54,416 bases of DNA from Pseudomonadales bacterium (GCA_022822865.1 JAJDYJ010000063.1:1-54416), one strand, 5' to 3'. Positions 32,490-42,735 are shown, numbered from the stretch's first letter. Translations and numbers: made by a program. Notes: generated by a model from the letters alone, not told the origin.

Positions 32490-33203
32490 TCAGGATTCCA
32501 GCGGCAACTGCCAATCTACCGGCTGCTTGCCTTGCTCCTGCAAATAGTCATTCGCTCGCGAGAAATGCCGGCAGCCGAAAAAGCCCCGGTCGGCCGAAAA
32601 AGGCGAAGGATGAGGGGCGGCCAACACCAGATGAGTGTCCCGGTCGATGATCGCGCCCTTGCGCTGGGCGTAGGCGCCCCAGAGCATGAACGCCAGCCCG
32701 ACGCGCTTTTCGTTGAGGCATTGCACGATGCGGTCGGTGAATCGTTCCCAGCCCTTGCCCTGATGCGAGGCCGCGCGGCGGGCCTCGACGGTGAGCACGG
32801 CGTTCAGCAGGAGCACGCCCTGCCCCGCCCAATGTTCCAGGCAGCCGTGATTCGGAATCCTGAAATCCAGGTCGGATTGCAATTCCCTGAAGATGTTCTG
32901 CAATGAAGGCGGCGGGGCGACGCCGGACGGCACGGAGAAACAGAGCCCATGCGCCTGGCCGGGTCCGTGATACGGGTCCTGGCCGAGAATGACGACCTTG
33001 ACCTCGTCGAAGGGCGTCGAATCGAGGGCGTTGAAGATTTTGCCCCCGGGCGGAAAGATGCGCTTGCCCGCGGTTTTCTGCTCGCGCAGAAACGCGCTCA
33101 ATTCGTGCATGTAGGGCTGCTCGAATTCCTCTCCCACCTCCCGCAACCAGGAAGCCTCGAGTTTGACTTGCCGCGCCGCGGCGGACTGATCGTCAGCCAC
33201 CAT
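32490..33203 (-). CDS. ung: Uracil-DNA glycosylase (family 1)
   Basis: An enzyme of 237 residues that removes uracil from DNA as the first step of base excision repair. The catalytic Asp76 lies in GQDPYHG and the His198 in the HPSP loop. The uracil-pocket motifs PPSLQNIF and LLLNAVLTV are also present. The ATG at 33203 overlaps the end of lysS by 11 bases, so translation may be coupled to lysS. Confidence 0.96.
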   Translation of the reverse strand: MVADDQSAAARQVKLEASWLREVGEEFEQPYMHELSAFLREQKTAGKRIFPPGGKIFNALDSTPFDEVKVVILGQDPYHGPGQAHGLCFSVPSGVAPPPSLQNIFRELQSDLDFRIPNHGCLEHWAGQGVLLLNAVLTVEARRAASHQGKGWERFTDRIVQCLNEKRVGLAFMLWGAYAQRKGAIIDRDTHLVLAAPHPSPFSADRGFFGCRHFSRANDYLQEQGKQPVDWQLPLES

Positions 33204-34683
33204 GGTCCGGCCGCATGTTTGGGAACAGCAGGACGTCCTTGATCGAAGGCGAATCGGTCAGCAACATGACGAGCCGGTCGATGCCGAGTCCCTCGCCCGC
33301 AGCGGGAGGCATGCCGTATTCGAGCGCCGTAATGTAGTCCTCATCGTAGTACATCGCTTCGTCGTCGCCGGATTCGCGTCGCTCGGCCTGGGCGCGGAAG
33401 CGTTCGGCCTGGTCTTCGGGATCGTTGAGTTCGGAAAATCCGTTTGCCAGTTCCTGGCCGGCGATAAACAACTCGAACCGGTCGACGATGCCGGGATTCT
33501 CATCGTTGCGGCGCGACAGGGGCGAGACTTCGGTCGGATATTCGACGATGAATACCGGATCGATCAATCGATCCTCGACCTTCTGCTCGAAGATCTCAAT
33601 CAACAGTTTGCCTTCCGGCCACGCGGAGTCGAAGGAAACATCGAGTTCGCGCGCCAGGGATTGAAGACTGTCGAGACCTTCAAGCCTGGATGCATCGGCC
33701 AGGCCGCAATACTCCACTACCGCGTCGCGCACGCTCAATCGCCTGAACGGTTCGGCGAAATCGATCGCATGGCCTTGCCAGTTGAAGCCGGTTGCGCCAA
33801 TTGTTTCCCGCGCCACGGTTCGCAACAGGTCTTCGGTCAGGTCCATGAAATCCGAGAAGACCTTGTTGGCCTGATAGAACTCGAGCATGGTGAACTCGGG
33901 GTTGTGTTTCGTCGACAGCCCCTCGTTGCGGAAATTGCGGTTCAATTCGAACACTGCCTCGAAACCGCCGACGAGCAATCGCTTCAGGTACAACTCCGGC
34001 GCGACGCGCAGATACATCGGCAGATCGAGCGCGTTGTGATGGGTGACGAAAGGACGCGCCACGGCGCCGCCGGGAATGACTTGCAACATGGGCGTTTCGA
34101 CTTCCATGAATCCGGCATTCTCGAAATAGTTCCTGATCGAACGCAGGATCGCCGAACGCAAGGCAAATCGCTCCCGGGTTTCGGGATTGGCAATCAGGTC
34201 GACATAACGGCGGCGGTAGCGCAATTCGGTATCGGTCAGCCCCTTGTGCTTGTCGGGCAGCGGGCGCAGCGTCTTGCTCAAGAGCAGGAAATGCGCCACG
34301 CGCACGGTCAATTCGCCCTTGCCGGTGCGGAACAACTCCCCTTCCACGCCGATGATGTCGCCGAGGTCGAGCAACTTGAGCAGTTCCGCGAGTTCCGCCG
34401 GAAGCTGCTTGTTGTTCATGTACAACTGCATGGGGCCGCTGCCGTCGTCAATCACGAGGAATGGACCGCGCATGCGAATGACACGGCCGGCCATGCGTAC
34501 CCGCCGCACCTTCGCCGAAAGCGCCTCGGCATCCGTATCCATGCAGTCCGTACTGATCTCCCGGGCGCGGTCTGTGGGCTTGAAGCCATTGGGAAACGCC
34601 AGGCCCTGTTCGCGCAGCAGGGCAAGTTTCCGCCGCCGCTCGGCGATCAGCTTGTTTTCTTCCATCGCTCCGGTTTCGGACAT
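33193..34683 (-). CDS. lysS: Lysyl-tRNA synthetase, class II
   Basis: A synthetase of 496 residues, close to E. coli LysS (505). It has an N-terminal OB-fold anticodon-binding domain (about 50-170) and the class II catalytic core. Motif 2 is in [20 protein letters not shown], and motif 3 is [10 protein letters not shown] near the C-terminus. It charges tRNA-Lys in the cytosol. The order prfB-lysS is that of E. coli. The gap to the prfB stop is 9 bases. Confidence 0.96.
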   Translation of the reverse strand: MSETGAMEENKLIAERRRKLALLREQGLAFPNGFKPTDRAREISTDCMDTDAEALSAKVRRVRMAGRVIRMRGPFLVIDDGSGPMQLYMNNKQLPAELAELLKLLDLGDIIGVEGELFRTGKGELTVRVAHFLLLSKTLRPLPDKHKGLTDTELRYRRRYVDLIANPETRERFALRSAILRSIRNYFENAGFMEVETPMLQVIPGGAVARPFVTHHNALDLPMYLRVAPELYLKRLLVGGFEAVFELNRNFRNEGLSTKHNPEFTMLEFYQANKVFSDFMDLTEDLLRTVARETIGATGFNWQGHAIDFAEPFRRLSVRDAVVEYCGLADASRLEGLDSLQSLARELDVSFDSAWPEGKLLIEIFEQKVEDRLIDPVFIVEYPTEVSPLSRRNDENPGIVDRFELFIAGQELANGFSELNDPEDQAERFRAQAERRESGDDEAMYYDEDYITALEYGMPPAAGEGLGIDRLVMLLTDSPSIKDVLLFPNMRPDHGG

Positions 34684-34692
34684 CTGGCTACC

Positions 34693-35791
34693 TTACAGTC
34701 CCGACTTGAGGCTGGCTTCGATGAACATGTCGAGCCCACCGTCGAGCACCGCGCTGGTGTTCGTGGTTTCGGTTCCCGTGCGCAAATCCTTGATGCGCGA
34801 GGAATCGAGCACATAAGAGCGAATCTGGCTGCCCCAGCCGATATCCGCCTTCGATTCTTCTATGCTTTGTGACTCTTCTTTTCGGCGCAGCTCTTCCATT
34901 TCATAAATTTTCGCCTTCAATTGCTTGATCGCCATTTCCTTGTTCTTGTGCTGGGAGCGCTGACTCTGGCATTGCACGACGATGCCCGTGGGCTCATGCG
35001 TCAGGCGCACCGCGGAATCGGTCTTGTTGACATGCTGGCCGCCGGCGCCGCTCGAACGATAGGTGTCGACGCGAACCTTGCTCATGTCGAGATTCACTTC
35101 GATGTCGTCCTCGATTTCGGGTGAAACGAAAACCGCCGCGAAGGAAGTATGGCGCCGATTGCCCGAATCGAAAGGCGACTTGCGCACGAGCCGGTGGACC
35201 CCGGTTTCGGTGCGCAGCCAGCCGAACGCATAATCGCCCTTGACGTGCACGGCGGCGCTCTTGATACCCGCGACATCGCCGCCGGACACCTCGACCAGTT
35301 CCGTTGTAAAACCCTTGTCCTCGCCCCAGCGCAGATACATGCGCAAGAGCATTTCCGCCCAGTCCTGGGCCTCGGTGCCGCCGGACCCCGCCTGGATGTC
35401 GAGCCAGGCGTTCGCCTGATCCATGTCGCCGGCGAACATGCGCCGGAATTCGAGTGTTTCCAGTTTGCCCAGCAGGGACCGGAGTTCGACCTCCGCCTCG
35501 CTCAGCAACTCGCTGTCGTCTTCTTCGCGGGCCAGTTCGAACAGTTCGCGTAATTCCCCGACGCCGGCCTCGAGTTCATCGATGGCGCCGATCGCGCCGG
35601 CAAGTTCGGATTGTTCGCGGCCCAGCGCCTGGGCGCGGGCAGGCTGTTCCCAGACCGCGGGCTCGGCCAGTTCGAGTTCGACTTCGGTCAGACGCTCGCG
35701 CTTGGCGGCATAGTCAAAGATACCCCCTGAGACTTTCCGTGCGCCCGGAGATTTCCTTCAATTTATTGAGTTGCGTACTGACTTCCAGCAT
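34693..35791 (-). CDS. prfB: Peptide chain release factor 2, made by programmed +1 frameshift
   Basis: RF2 ends translation at UGA and UAA. The first 25 codons (35791-35717, [11 protein letters not shown]...SLRGYL) run into an in-frame TGA at codon 26. Skipping one T continues as DYAAKRERL to 34693, for a total of 365 residues, the same as E. coli. The second part has SPFDSG (stop-codon recognition) and GGQ in SGAGGQHVN (peptide release). Low RF2 slows termination at this TGA and favours the shift, so the protein controls its own level. A frame finder sees only the part from about 35508 down, which is not a truncation. Confidence 0.96.
35713..35728 (-). promoter_or_regulatory. prfB +1 recoding site
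   Basis: On the minus strand AGGGGG (35728-35723) precedes TAT CTT TGA C. The internal Shine-Dalgarno-like element, its three-base spacing to the CTT slip codon, and the TGA followed by C are the same as in E. coli prfB. Confidence 0.96.
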
Positions 35792-35843
35792 GTTCCCGTT
35801 CCGCTCTGCCATACCGCGACAGGGATTCTATCCCAATCCGGCT

Positions 35844-36185
35844 TCAACTTGCCCGCCGCGCACCGAGCAGCATTCGTTTCACATCGCCCTGTTCCGTGTA
35901 GCTCAGATATAGCAGGTAGATGCACAGGAACAACATGCCGCCAAAGACGGCCAATACGCTCAGGGCGAAAGCCGCGGGCGTGAAGTCGTTGCGCCATGCC
36001 GTCCAGATTCCCGACAGCAACAGGAATCCCGAAAAATCCAGGTTGAACTGGCCAGCCCAGTTCAGCCGCGCCATATCACCGAAAAATACGGGGAACAGGT
36101 TGGCGCCGTGATTTGAAATTACGATGAATGTGTAGACCAGAAGTACGGCCAGAAACGCCGCCAGAAAAAACCGAAACGAATTCAT
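35844..36185 (-). CDS. Small inner-membrane protein of unknown function
   Basis: A protein of 113 residues beginning MNSFRFFLAAF, with three hydrophobic segments at about 4-24, 45-60 and 72-95. A segment NLDFSGFLLLSGIWTAWR lies across the second, and the C-terminus is basic. Similar three-TM proteins are seen beside housekeeping genes in this group but I cannot name a function. The frame is open to 36278; the ATG at 36185 is chosen because it starts just before the first hydrophobic segment. It is divergent from mnmC, with about 77 bases between the starts. Confidence 0.65.
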   Translation of the reverse strand: MNSFRFFLAAFLAVLLVYTFIVISNHGANLFPVFFGDMARLNWAGQFNLDFSGFLLLSGIWTAWRNDFTPAAFALSVLAVFGGMLFLCIYLLYLSYTEQGDVKRMLLGARRAS

Positions 36186-36262
36186 TGCCTCAATCCTTGT
36201 CAGCATGAGCGGCGCCGTTCGCCGCCACGTCGATGCCCGGCAAGCTATCATGCGGCTGAAAT

Positions 36263-38353
36263 GTGGACAACAGGACATTGGCCGGATTGAAAATCGACAA
36301 TGCGAATCTCGAATGGACGGCGTCCGGTACGCCGCGTTCCGTCGAATACGGCGATATCTACCACGATGCCGCGGATCCGCTTGGTGAAAGCCGGCATGTG
36401 TTCCTGCAAGCGAATCGGATCGCCGAGCGCTTGGGCAGCCACGAGGGCGAGTTCGTCATCGCCGAAATCGGCTTTGGCGCGGCGATCAACTTCATCCAGA
36501 CCGCAGCCCTGTGGCTGGCCGCCGGTCGCCGCGTTCCCTTGCACTACCTCGCGTTTGAACTGCATCCGCTTGCGCGGGCCGACCTGGCACGCTCGATTGC
36601 CCGTTTTCCCGAATTGGCGGACGTTGCTGAGCGGTTATTCGCGCAATATCCGCCGCCGGTAACGGGCTGTCACCGCTTGCACCTGTTCGAGAATCTTCAG
36701 CTTGATCTGTACTTCGGCGATGCCGTGGAACAGTTGAACGCTCACGGCGAAGGGCTGCGCGGCAAGGTTCACGCCTGGTACCTCGATGGATTCAGTCCCG
36801 GCCGCAACCCGCGAATGTGGTGCGGTGAACTTTTCGAAGCGGTTGCCGAAAACAGCAGGCCGGAAGCGACGATCAGCACCTATAGCGCGGCGGGAGAGGT
36901 CCGGCGGGGATTGCAGCGCGTCGGTTTTGCAATAGAGCGGATTCCAGGGTTTATAGGCAAACGGCATATGCTGCGCGGCGACTTTGTATCCGATTTGCCA
37001 GCGGAAAAAGCAGCGGATTTCTCACATTTTCCGAATCCCTGGTTCCGTCTTCCCACGGAAGTAGCGGCCAGCCGAACCGCCGCGGTGATCGGTGCGGGAT
37101 TGGCCGGTAGCAGCACAGCCTGGCATCTGGCCCGCAAGGGCTGGCAAGTAAAGGTATTCGAGCGGGCCGCGAAACTCGAACATGGCGTGAACACGTTGAG
37201 ACAATTGGCATTGCGCTGCCGGATATTCGCGCAGGACAACCCGCTCGCGCGTTTCTTTCTGGCAGGCTTTCTGTATTCCGTGCGCGAATTTCAATGGGTG
37301 TCCCATGGTGAGGGGCTTGAATGGCATGATTGCGGGCTTGTGCAACTACGCGATGGAAAACGGCGACGGTACGATCCCGCTGTGCTGGAAAATCTGTATC
37401 CGGACGAAGTGCTGCAATGGCGCTCAAAGGAGCAGTTGCGGGATTTAACCGGACTGCCGTTGGCCCGGGCAGGCTGGTGCAGTCCGGCCGCCGGCTGGCT
37501 CGACCCGCTGGAATTGTGCCGTACCTGGTTGAATCATCCGGCTATCGAATTGAATCCCGGATCCGGCATCGACGAAATAGTCTGGAGCAACGATGGTTGG
37601 CGCCTGCGTTCGGAAAGCGGGGAATTGAGCGACCGGAACTTTCCCGTGGTAGTGATCGCTTGCGCCGCGGGCGCGTTGCGCTTCGCGCAACTGGAAGGTC
37701 TGCCCCTGCTCGCCGTGCCGGGCGAGGTTCCGAGCATTCGGGAGACAGCGAACAGTAGCGCCATCCGTCACATCGTCCAGGGAGAACGAAGCATTTTTCC
37801 CGCCCACCAGGGTCGACATTGCATTTCGGCGAATTTCGGGACTGAAAAGGATTCGCGCAAGAATACGGTCGTCGACAGCCTTGCGACCGTTCGGCAATTG
37901 TTCGACCCACCATCGCATCTCCATGCCGAGAGCGTTGGAAACATGACGGCCGAACGCTGCCAGTCCATCGATTTCGCCCCGATACTTGGGGCGGCGCCTG
38001 ATTTTCCCGCGTGCGGGAAGTTATACGCCCAATTGGCCCGGAATGCCCGAGCCACCGGTCTGCCGCCGCCGGCGCACCACCCGGGACTCTTCCTCAATCT
38101 TGCCCATGGCTCGCATGGACTATGCAGCTCCCCGCTGGCAGCCGAGTATCTCGCCAGTCTCATTCAGGACCAGGCTCCGCCGTTGAGCCGGGAAATCTCC
38201 ACCGCCCTCGATCCCCTGCGTTTCCTCATCCGGGATCTGAAAAGGCAGCAGGCGTTCGGATTCCGCGCCACTGATTCCCGAAACGCCCCAATTGCCCCAT
38301 GCATCAATTCAGACCCAGGCGTCAATCGCGGAAATCCAGCCTCGGGAGTCTAA
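36263..38353 (+). CDS. mnmC: Bifunctional tRNA mnm5s2U34 biosynthesis protein MnmC
   Basis: A two-domain enzyme of about 696 residues that finishes 5-methylaminomethyl-2-thiouridine at the wobble position. The N-terminal methyltransferase (about 1-240) has the SAM motif EIGFGAAINF (68-77) and DGFSPGRNPRMW (175-186). The C-terminal FAD oxidase starts with AAVIGAGLAGSSTAWHLARKGW (273-294). After this, the usual ASGN-containing FAD segment is replaced by GVNTLRQLALR, so the oxidase half is atypical. GFGAAINF also differs from the common GFGTGLNF. The start is a GTG at 36263; TTG codons at 36278 and 36287 are alternatives. The 3' end overlaps the converging secreted-protein gene by 32 bases. Confidence 0.88.
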   Translation: MDNRTLAGLKIDNANLEWTASGTPRSVEYGDIYHDAADPLGESRHVFLQANRIAERLGSHEGEFVIAEIGFGAAINFIQTAALWLAAGRRVPLHYLAFELHPLARADLARSIARFPELADVAERLFAQYPPPVTGCHRLHLFENLQLDLYFGDAVEQLNAHGEGLRGKVHAWYLDGFSPGRNPRMWCGELFEAVAENSRPEATISTYSAAGEVRRGLQRVGFAIERIPGFIGKRHMLRGDFVSDLPAEKAADFSHFPNPWFRLPTEVAASRTAAVIGAGLAGSSTAWHLARKGWQVKVFERAAKLEHGVNTLRQLALRCRIFAQDNPLARFFLAGFLYSVREFQWVSHGEGLEWHDCGLVQLRDGKRRRYDPAVLENLYPDEVLQWRSKEQLRDLTGLPLARAGWCSPAAGWLDPLELCRTWLNHPAIELNPGSGIDEIVWSNDGWRLRSESGELSDRNFPVVVIACAAGALRFAQLEGLPLLAVPGEVPSIRETANSSAIRHIVQGERSIFPAHQGRHCISANFGTEKDSRKNTVVDSLATVRQLFDPPSHLHAESVGNMTAERCQSIDFAPILGAAPDFPACGKLYAQLARNARATGLPPPAHHPGLFLNLAHGSHGLCSSPLAAEYLASLIQDQAPPLSREISTALDPLRFLIRDLKRQQAFGFRATDSRNAPIAPCINSDPGVNRGNPASGV

Positions 38354-40409
38354 GTATCGTCCAGGTTGCGTTGTCACTGGCCCTTACGGCGAGAAATCCG
38401 TCCCCTGAAGTCAGGCGCGCCGGGCCGGCGGTAAATCCCTCGACGAGTGCGCCACTGTAAACTCCCTGCCACGAACCATCGGGATTTTTTGAAATTGAAA
38501 AGCTGAAGAACAATGCGCCCTGATGGTGGAATAAACAATACCTGTTTACGGGAGTAATTCGATAACCAACCCTGCAATCCCCCGTATCCGGCGACGACGA
38601 CTGTTTTGCGCCACCACCATCCGATACGGAATCCGGTTCCGATTCCGATTCCGGATCGGATTCAGGTTGCGGTTTGGGTTTGACGGTGACCGTGAAGTCC
38701 AGCGAAACGTGATCGCCGTCGTCATCCGTCGCCGTGAAGGTCAGCTCGTAAGCGCCAGGTCTTGCCGGCGTTCCCGTCAATTCCCTCGTGGCAGGATCGA
38801 ACGTCGTTCCAGGCACACCGGGCGTCAGACTGTAAGCCAGTTCGCCATTGCCGCCGGTTGCTTCCGGCAACTGCAACTTTTCGATCTCCTCGCCCTCGGG
38901 ATAACTTTGGTTTTCGATGACGGAATCTTCCCCGAATACGGGCGAAGTATCGACTTTCACAACGACCGGCGATATTGCCGCAAAAGCGGACCCCGCATAC
39001 GAAAGCGCGACAGCCAGGATATTGCGATCACAGGAAAGAGTCGCGGCGCCGCCGGGAAAATCGTCCGGTATCTCAAGTGAATCGGCCAGAAATCGTAGCG
39101 ACGTGGATTCGCTTTCGATCTGAATCGCCATTTCCGCGGAAATCGGCTCATCTCTTCCGTTCGCCGCCAGAGAAAGCTCGCAGGAAGCGTCGGCTTCGGA
39201 TGCATTGGTCAGGAAAAATGCCATTCGACTCAGTTGTGGCGCGACCGGAAACTCGACTTCCGCGGCCATCTGCGTGGGCGGGACGGCGGCCATTCCGGCA
39301 ATGGCGTCCTCCGACGACAGGGAGAGCAAATTGCGCGCGGCTACCGGTGCGATGCAATCCAGCACCGCGTATCCGTAAGCGTGGAAGTGTCTGCCGAAAC
39401 TCAGCATCGATATCGAGCCGCCGTCTTCCTTTAGTTCGAACATCGCTCTGCGGAATCCGTCCTTGGTCACGTCTTCGGTAGTCGGAAAGCGGGCTGTGCT
39501 CACGCCCGCCCCGTGAAAATGAATCGAGCATTGATTGCCGGCATCGGCAAGATTCGTCACCAAAAGGTGGGATTGGAATCCACCGCCATCGAACACCAGG
39601 GGCAGGATCTGATACGCCTGTGATTCGTCATGGACTTCAAGATCGAACGATTCAAGCGCCGCTATGTCGCTACTGCCGAACGGCAGCCCCAACGCCGTGA
39701 CCGCCCGGCTGCAGGACACGCCGGCCGTGCCGCCGTCCGCGGTTTCCGGCAGCGGGACGATTTCATCCAGGAACCGCACCATCGTTGACCACGCGGGAAT
39801 GTTGACATTCCCGCCGTCGGCGCTCATGCCTGCCGCGGTTTCCAGTTCCACGGCGCATGTGGCGTCCATCGCATTGTCGTTCGCAACCACCAATGCAAAC
39901 CGGCCCAACCGATGCAGCACCGGAAACTGGAAGGAATTACGCGTTTGAACGGGATCCAGGCTGGTCATCGCAATCGGCTCGCCGGCACTTTCCCGGACCA
40001 GCAGCATGCGCGCGGCCGCCGGCTCGACACAGTCGATATTTGCGTAACCTAAAGCCAGATCCCGTTTACCCGCTGTCCTGAGCATGACGCCGCCGGTACC
40101 GCCAAGCATGATTTCAGCGCTCTCACCCGAAACTGTCAGCGCGGCGTTCTCCTCGAATCTGGCAACTTCCAGTCCCGCTCCGCCCAGTTCCAGTAAGCAC
40201 CGATTTCCCGAATCCGAGAAATCGGTCAGAAATAGATACGTGCGGAATCCTTCGCCATCAACTACCAACGGAAACTGGTGTAGTTGATCGTCATTGGCCG
40301 AAGCGGCGCCGGCAAACAATGCTGAAACGCCGGCGATAAACAATGATGCAAAAAATGCGATGTAAAAATTTGGCTTGAATAGAGTGAATTTCGAATCATT
40401 TCTGGACAC
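38322..40409 (-). CDS. Large secreted protein with two internal repeats and an Ig-like domain
   Basis: A protein of 695 residues that I do not recognise as a whole. It begins with a GTG at 40409 behind AAGGG, then a signal peptide (about 12-38, ending AGAASA). Two homologous halves follow, about 44-254 and 266-480. Each has an FPLVVDGEGF/LPLVFDGGGF opening, a GN(R/Q)C segment and a later FPV...L(G/S)R(F/M)A segment. Paired cysteines suggest disulfides. Residues about 487-577 form a putative Ig/cadherin-like domain (TFDPATRELTGTPARPGAYELTFTATDDDGD). An acidic Ser/Glu/Pro linker (580-605) leads to a small C-terminal domain with three aromatic-rich strands. It is probably a surface or extracellular protein. 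No enzyme motif is visible. Confidence 0.72.
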   Translation of the reverse strand: MSRNDSKFTLFKPNFYIAFFASLFIAGVSALFAGAASANDDQLHQFPLVVDGEGFRTYLFLTDFSDSGNRCLLELGGAGLEVARFEENAALTVSGESAEIMLGGTGGVMLRTAGKRDLALGYANIDCVEPAAARMLLVRESAGEPIAMTSLDPVQTRNSFQFPVLHRLGRFALVVANDNAMDATCAVELETAAGMSADGGNVNIPAWSTMVRFLDEIVPLPETADGGTAGVSCSRAVTALGLPFGSSDIAALESFDLEVHDESQAYQILPLVFDGGGFQSHLLVTNLADAGNQCSIHFHGAGVSTARFPTTEDVTKDGFRRAMFELKEDGGSISMLSFGRHFHAYGYAVLDCIAPVAARNLLSLSSEDAIAGMAAVPPTQMAAEVEFPVAPQLSRMAFFLTNASEADASCELSLAANGRDEPISAEMAIQIESESTSLRFLADSLEIPDDFPGGAATLSCDRNILAVALSYAGSAFAAISPVVVKVDTSPVFGEDSVIENQSYPEGEEIEKLQLPEATGGNGELAYSLTPGVPGTTFDPATRELTGTPARPGAYELTFTATDDDGDHVSLDFTVTVKPKPQPESDPESESEPDSVSDGGGAKQSSSPDTGDCRVGYRITPVNRYCLFHHQGALFFSFSISKNPDGSWQGVYSGALVEGFTAGPARLTSGDGFLAVRASDNATWTILRLPRLDFRD

Positions 40410-40563
40410 TTTTATTCCCTTGTTTTCGATTGCAGGTTCACAATCCCGCGCTATCGACAACCGATTTGCAATCTTTAGGCGTACTACAAGAATTGGGGAT
40501 TTCGGGCGGACGGTTGCCGAAATCCTGTAGTGCGTTTGTAGTGAGGAGATGGGTGAACGCAGT

Positions 40564-41865
40564 TCACGCCAGCCGATTGAAGAATTCCGTAACGCAGGTG
40601 AGCAGGTAGGCGGGGTCTTCGCCGCCCGCCAGTTCGCGAATCGAATGCATGCCGAATTGCGCGACGCCGATGTCGAGCACGGGAATGCCAAGCTCGGCCG
40701 CGGTCAAGGGCCCGATCGTGCTGCCGCAGGCCAGATCGGCGCGATTGGCGAAAAACTGGCATGGCACGCCCGTACGCTCGCATAGCGCCCGAAAAAGGGC
40801 CACCGAGGCGCTGCCGCCGGCATAGCGCTGATTGGCGTTGCTTTTCACGACCGGACCGCCATTCAGCAGCGGTCTGTGTTCGCCGTCGTGCTTGTCGGCG
40901 AAATTCGGATGCACGCCGTGGGCGTTGTCGATGGAAAGCATCAGCGACCGCCGGACGACCCTGGGAAAGGCGTCGGCCCGGGAGTCTTCGTTCGCGATCA
41001 GCCGCTCGAGCACGTTGCTCAGAAAAGTCCCCTGAGCGCCCGAGGCGGAGACGCTGCCCACTTCCTCATGGTCGTTGCAGACGATCATCGAGGCGTGTTC
41101 GTCCCCGGCCGCAAGCAGGGCCCGCAGGGAGACATAGGTACTCAGCAGATTGTCGAGCCGCGCCGATGCGATGAATTCGCCGCGCAAGCCGACTCGCGCG
41201 GGCGGCTGGGTGTCGTAAAGCAGCAGATCCCAGGACAGTACCCTGGCGATGGAGACATCGCCATCGGCGTTAATGCGGTCGAGCAAGACTTGTTCGAGGT
41301 CGAAGGAATCGCCTTCTCCAAGTCGCAGCGCCACGGGAGACAATTCGGATTGCGGATTGATATTGCGGCCCTTGTTCGCCTCCCGGTCCAGATGGATGGC
41401 GAGGCTGGGAATAAAGGCGATAGGGTCGCGAAAATCCACCAGGGTGGAAACAAGTTCTCCGTTTGCATCGGCGCCCGTTACGCGACCGGCGATCGAAAGA
41501 TCGCGGTCGTACCAGGGATGCAAAAGCACGCCGCCATAGGTTTCAATGTTGAATTGTCCGTAGCCCTGACTTTGCCTGGTCGGGCGCGGCCGAATTCGCA
41601 GACCGGGGCTGTCGGTGTGTACGCCCGCCAGCCGGATTCCCCCATCGAGCAACGGGCGGCGGCCGGCGCGAAAGGCGATCAGGGAGCCGTCGTCCCGCGT
41701 GACGAAGCCGGCCTCGCAACCTTTCGAGGGCCAGCAGTCGGTTTCGAGCAGATGCGCAAACCCCGCTTTCGCGAGCAAGCCGCAGGCATTATCCACCGCG
41801 TGCCAGGGCGTGGGCGAGCGCTGGATGAAATCCAGCAGATCGTCGACCAGGGCCGCGTATTGCAT
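40564..41865 (-). CDS. M18 family aminopeptidase
   Basis: A zinc aminopeptidase of 433 residues, the usual length for bacterial M18 (PepC/ApeB-like). The metal-binding set runs VHTDSPG, then ASARLDNLLST, CNDHEEVGS with the catalytic Glu pair, SIDNAHGVHPNF and near the end FGMHSIRE. It removes N-terminal amino acids, often acidic ones in the Asp-preferring subgroup, from peptides in the cytosol. No signal peptide is seen. It lies 51 bases before the FKBP gene end on the same strand, and 154 bases separate it from the next gene's start. Confidence 0.92.
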   Translation of the reverse strand: MQYAALVDDLLDFIQRSPTPWHAVDNACGLLAKAGFAHLLETDCWPSKGCEAGFVTRDDGSLIAFRAGRRPLLDGGIRLAGVHTDSPGLRIRPRPTRQSQGYGQFNIETYGGVLLHPWYDRDLSIAGRVTGADANGELVSTLVDFRDPIAFIPSLAIHLDREANKGRNINPQSELSPVALRLGEGDSFDLEQVLLDRINADGDVSIARVLSWDLLLYDTQPPARVGLRGEFIASARLDNLLSTYVSLRALLAAGDEHASMIVCNDHEEVGSVSASGAQGTFLSNVLERLIANEDSRADAFPRVVRRSLMLSIDNAHGVHPNFADKHDGEHRPLLNGGPVVKSNANQRYAGGSASVALFRALCERTGVPCQFFANRADLACGSTIGPLTAAELGIPVLDIGVAQFGMHSIRELAGGEDPAYLLTCVTEFFNRLA

Positions 41866-41916
41866 TACTGAAACCGGGGCTGCAGGCGGACCGGCCGGAT
41901 TTCGGCCCTGGAAGCG

Positions 41917-42633
41917 CTATTCGACGATTTCCAGCAACTCGACATCGAAAATCAGCACCGAGTTGGGCGGAATCGCCGGGGTCGGGGAAGATTCGCCGTA
42001 GGCCAGTTCCGCCGGAATGAACAAGCGCCACTGATCGCCCACGCTCATCAATTGCAAGGCTTCGGTCCAGCCGGGGATGACCTGGGAGAGCATGAACTGC
42101 GCCGGCTCGCCGCGATCCACCGAACTGTCGAACACCGTGCCGTCGATCAATGTCCCGTGGTAATGCGCCACGACGCCGTCGGAAGCCGCCGGCGAGGCGC
42201 CGCCGGGTCCGGCTGTGAGAACTTCGTATTGCAGGCCCGAATCGAGCGTTACGACTTCACTGCGTCCGCCGTTCTCACCGAGGAATTCCTGTCCGGCGGC
42301 CAGGGCCTCGGCGGCGTTGCGCTGGGCCTCGGCAGCCTGCTGCTCCATCAATTCCTGCTGGTGCTGCTGGAAAATCTCCAGCGCCGCGAACATTTCGTCC
42401 ATGCTCATGCTGAAATCGCCATCGAAGGAATCGGTTACGCCAGCGAGGAAAATCCCGGAATCCAGGCCTTCGAGCAAGCCTTGGGAAACCAGGTTCATGC
42501 CCACGTTCATGCCGATGGCGTAGGCGATCTGCGCGTCTTCGCTGTCGAGAATCGGGGCGTCCTGGGCCAGCGCGGCGGGCTGCCAGATTCCGGTCATGAG
42601 GCACAGGGCCAGTGTTGCCGGGAAAGTTCTCAT
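41917..42633 (-). CDS. Periplasmic FKBP-type peptidyl-prolyl isomerase (Mip/FkpA-like)
   Basis: A protein of 238 residues with a signal peptide (about 1-23, ending ALAQ), a helical N-terminal dimerisation region (about 30-120, Gln/Glu-rich), and a C-terminal FKBP domain (about 125-236). The domain carries VVAHYHGTLIDGTVFDSS, VIPGWTEALQLM and IPAELAYGE. It speeds Xaa-Pro isomerisation during folding of envelope proteins. GAGGA lies just before the ATG at 42633; the frame open to 42717 is not used. It probably shares a transcript with the M18 gene. Confidence 0.9.
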   Translation of the reverse strand: MRTFPATLALCLMTGIWQPAALAQDAPILDSEDAQIAYAIGMNVGMNLVSQGLLEGLDSGIFLAGVTDSFDGDFSMSMDEMFAALEIFQQHQQELMEQQAAEAQRNAAEALAAGQEFLGENGGRSEVVTLDSGLQYEVLTAGPGGASPAASDGVVAHYHGTLIDGTVFDSSVDRGEPAQFMLSQVIPGWTEALQLMSVGDQWRLFIPAELAYGESSPTPAIPPNSVLIFDVELLEIVE

Positions 42634-42735
42634 TCTTGCTTCCTCTGGGTTGGAGAAGCGCATGCTATCCGTAATGTTGCGGAATTGCCAGAACAGGCCC
42701 GGATATGCCTCTATCACCGATATTCCGATGTGGAT

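Noticed and set aside
34693..35508. prfB read as a truncated or broken gene
   Set aside because: The upstream 25 codons and the complete AGGGGG/CTT/TGA C recoding site restore a full 365-residue RF2.
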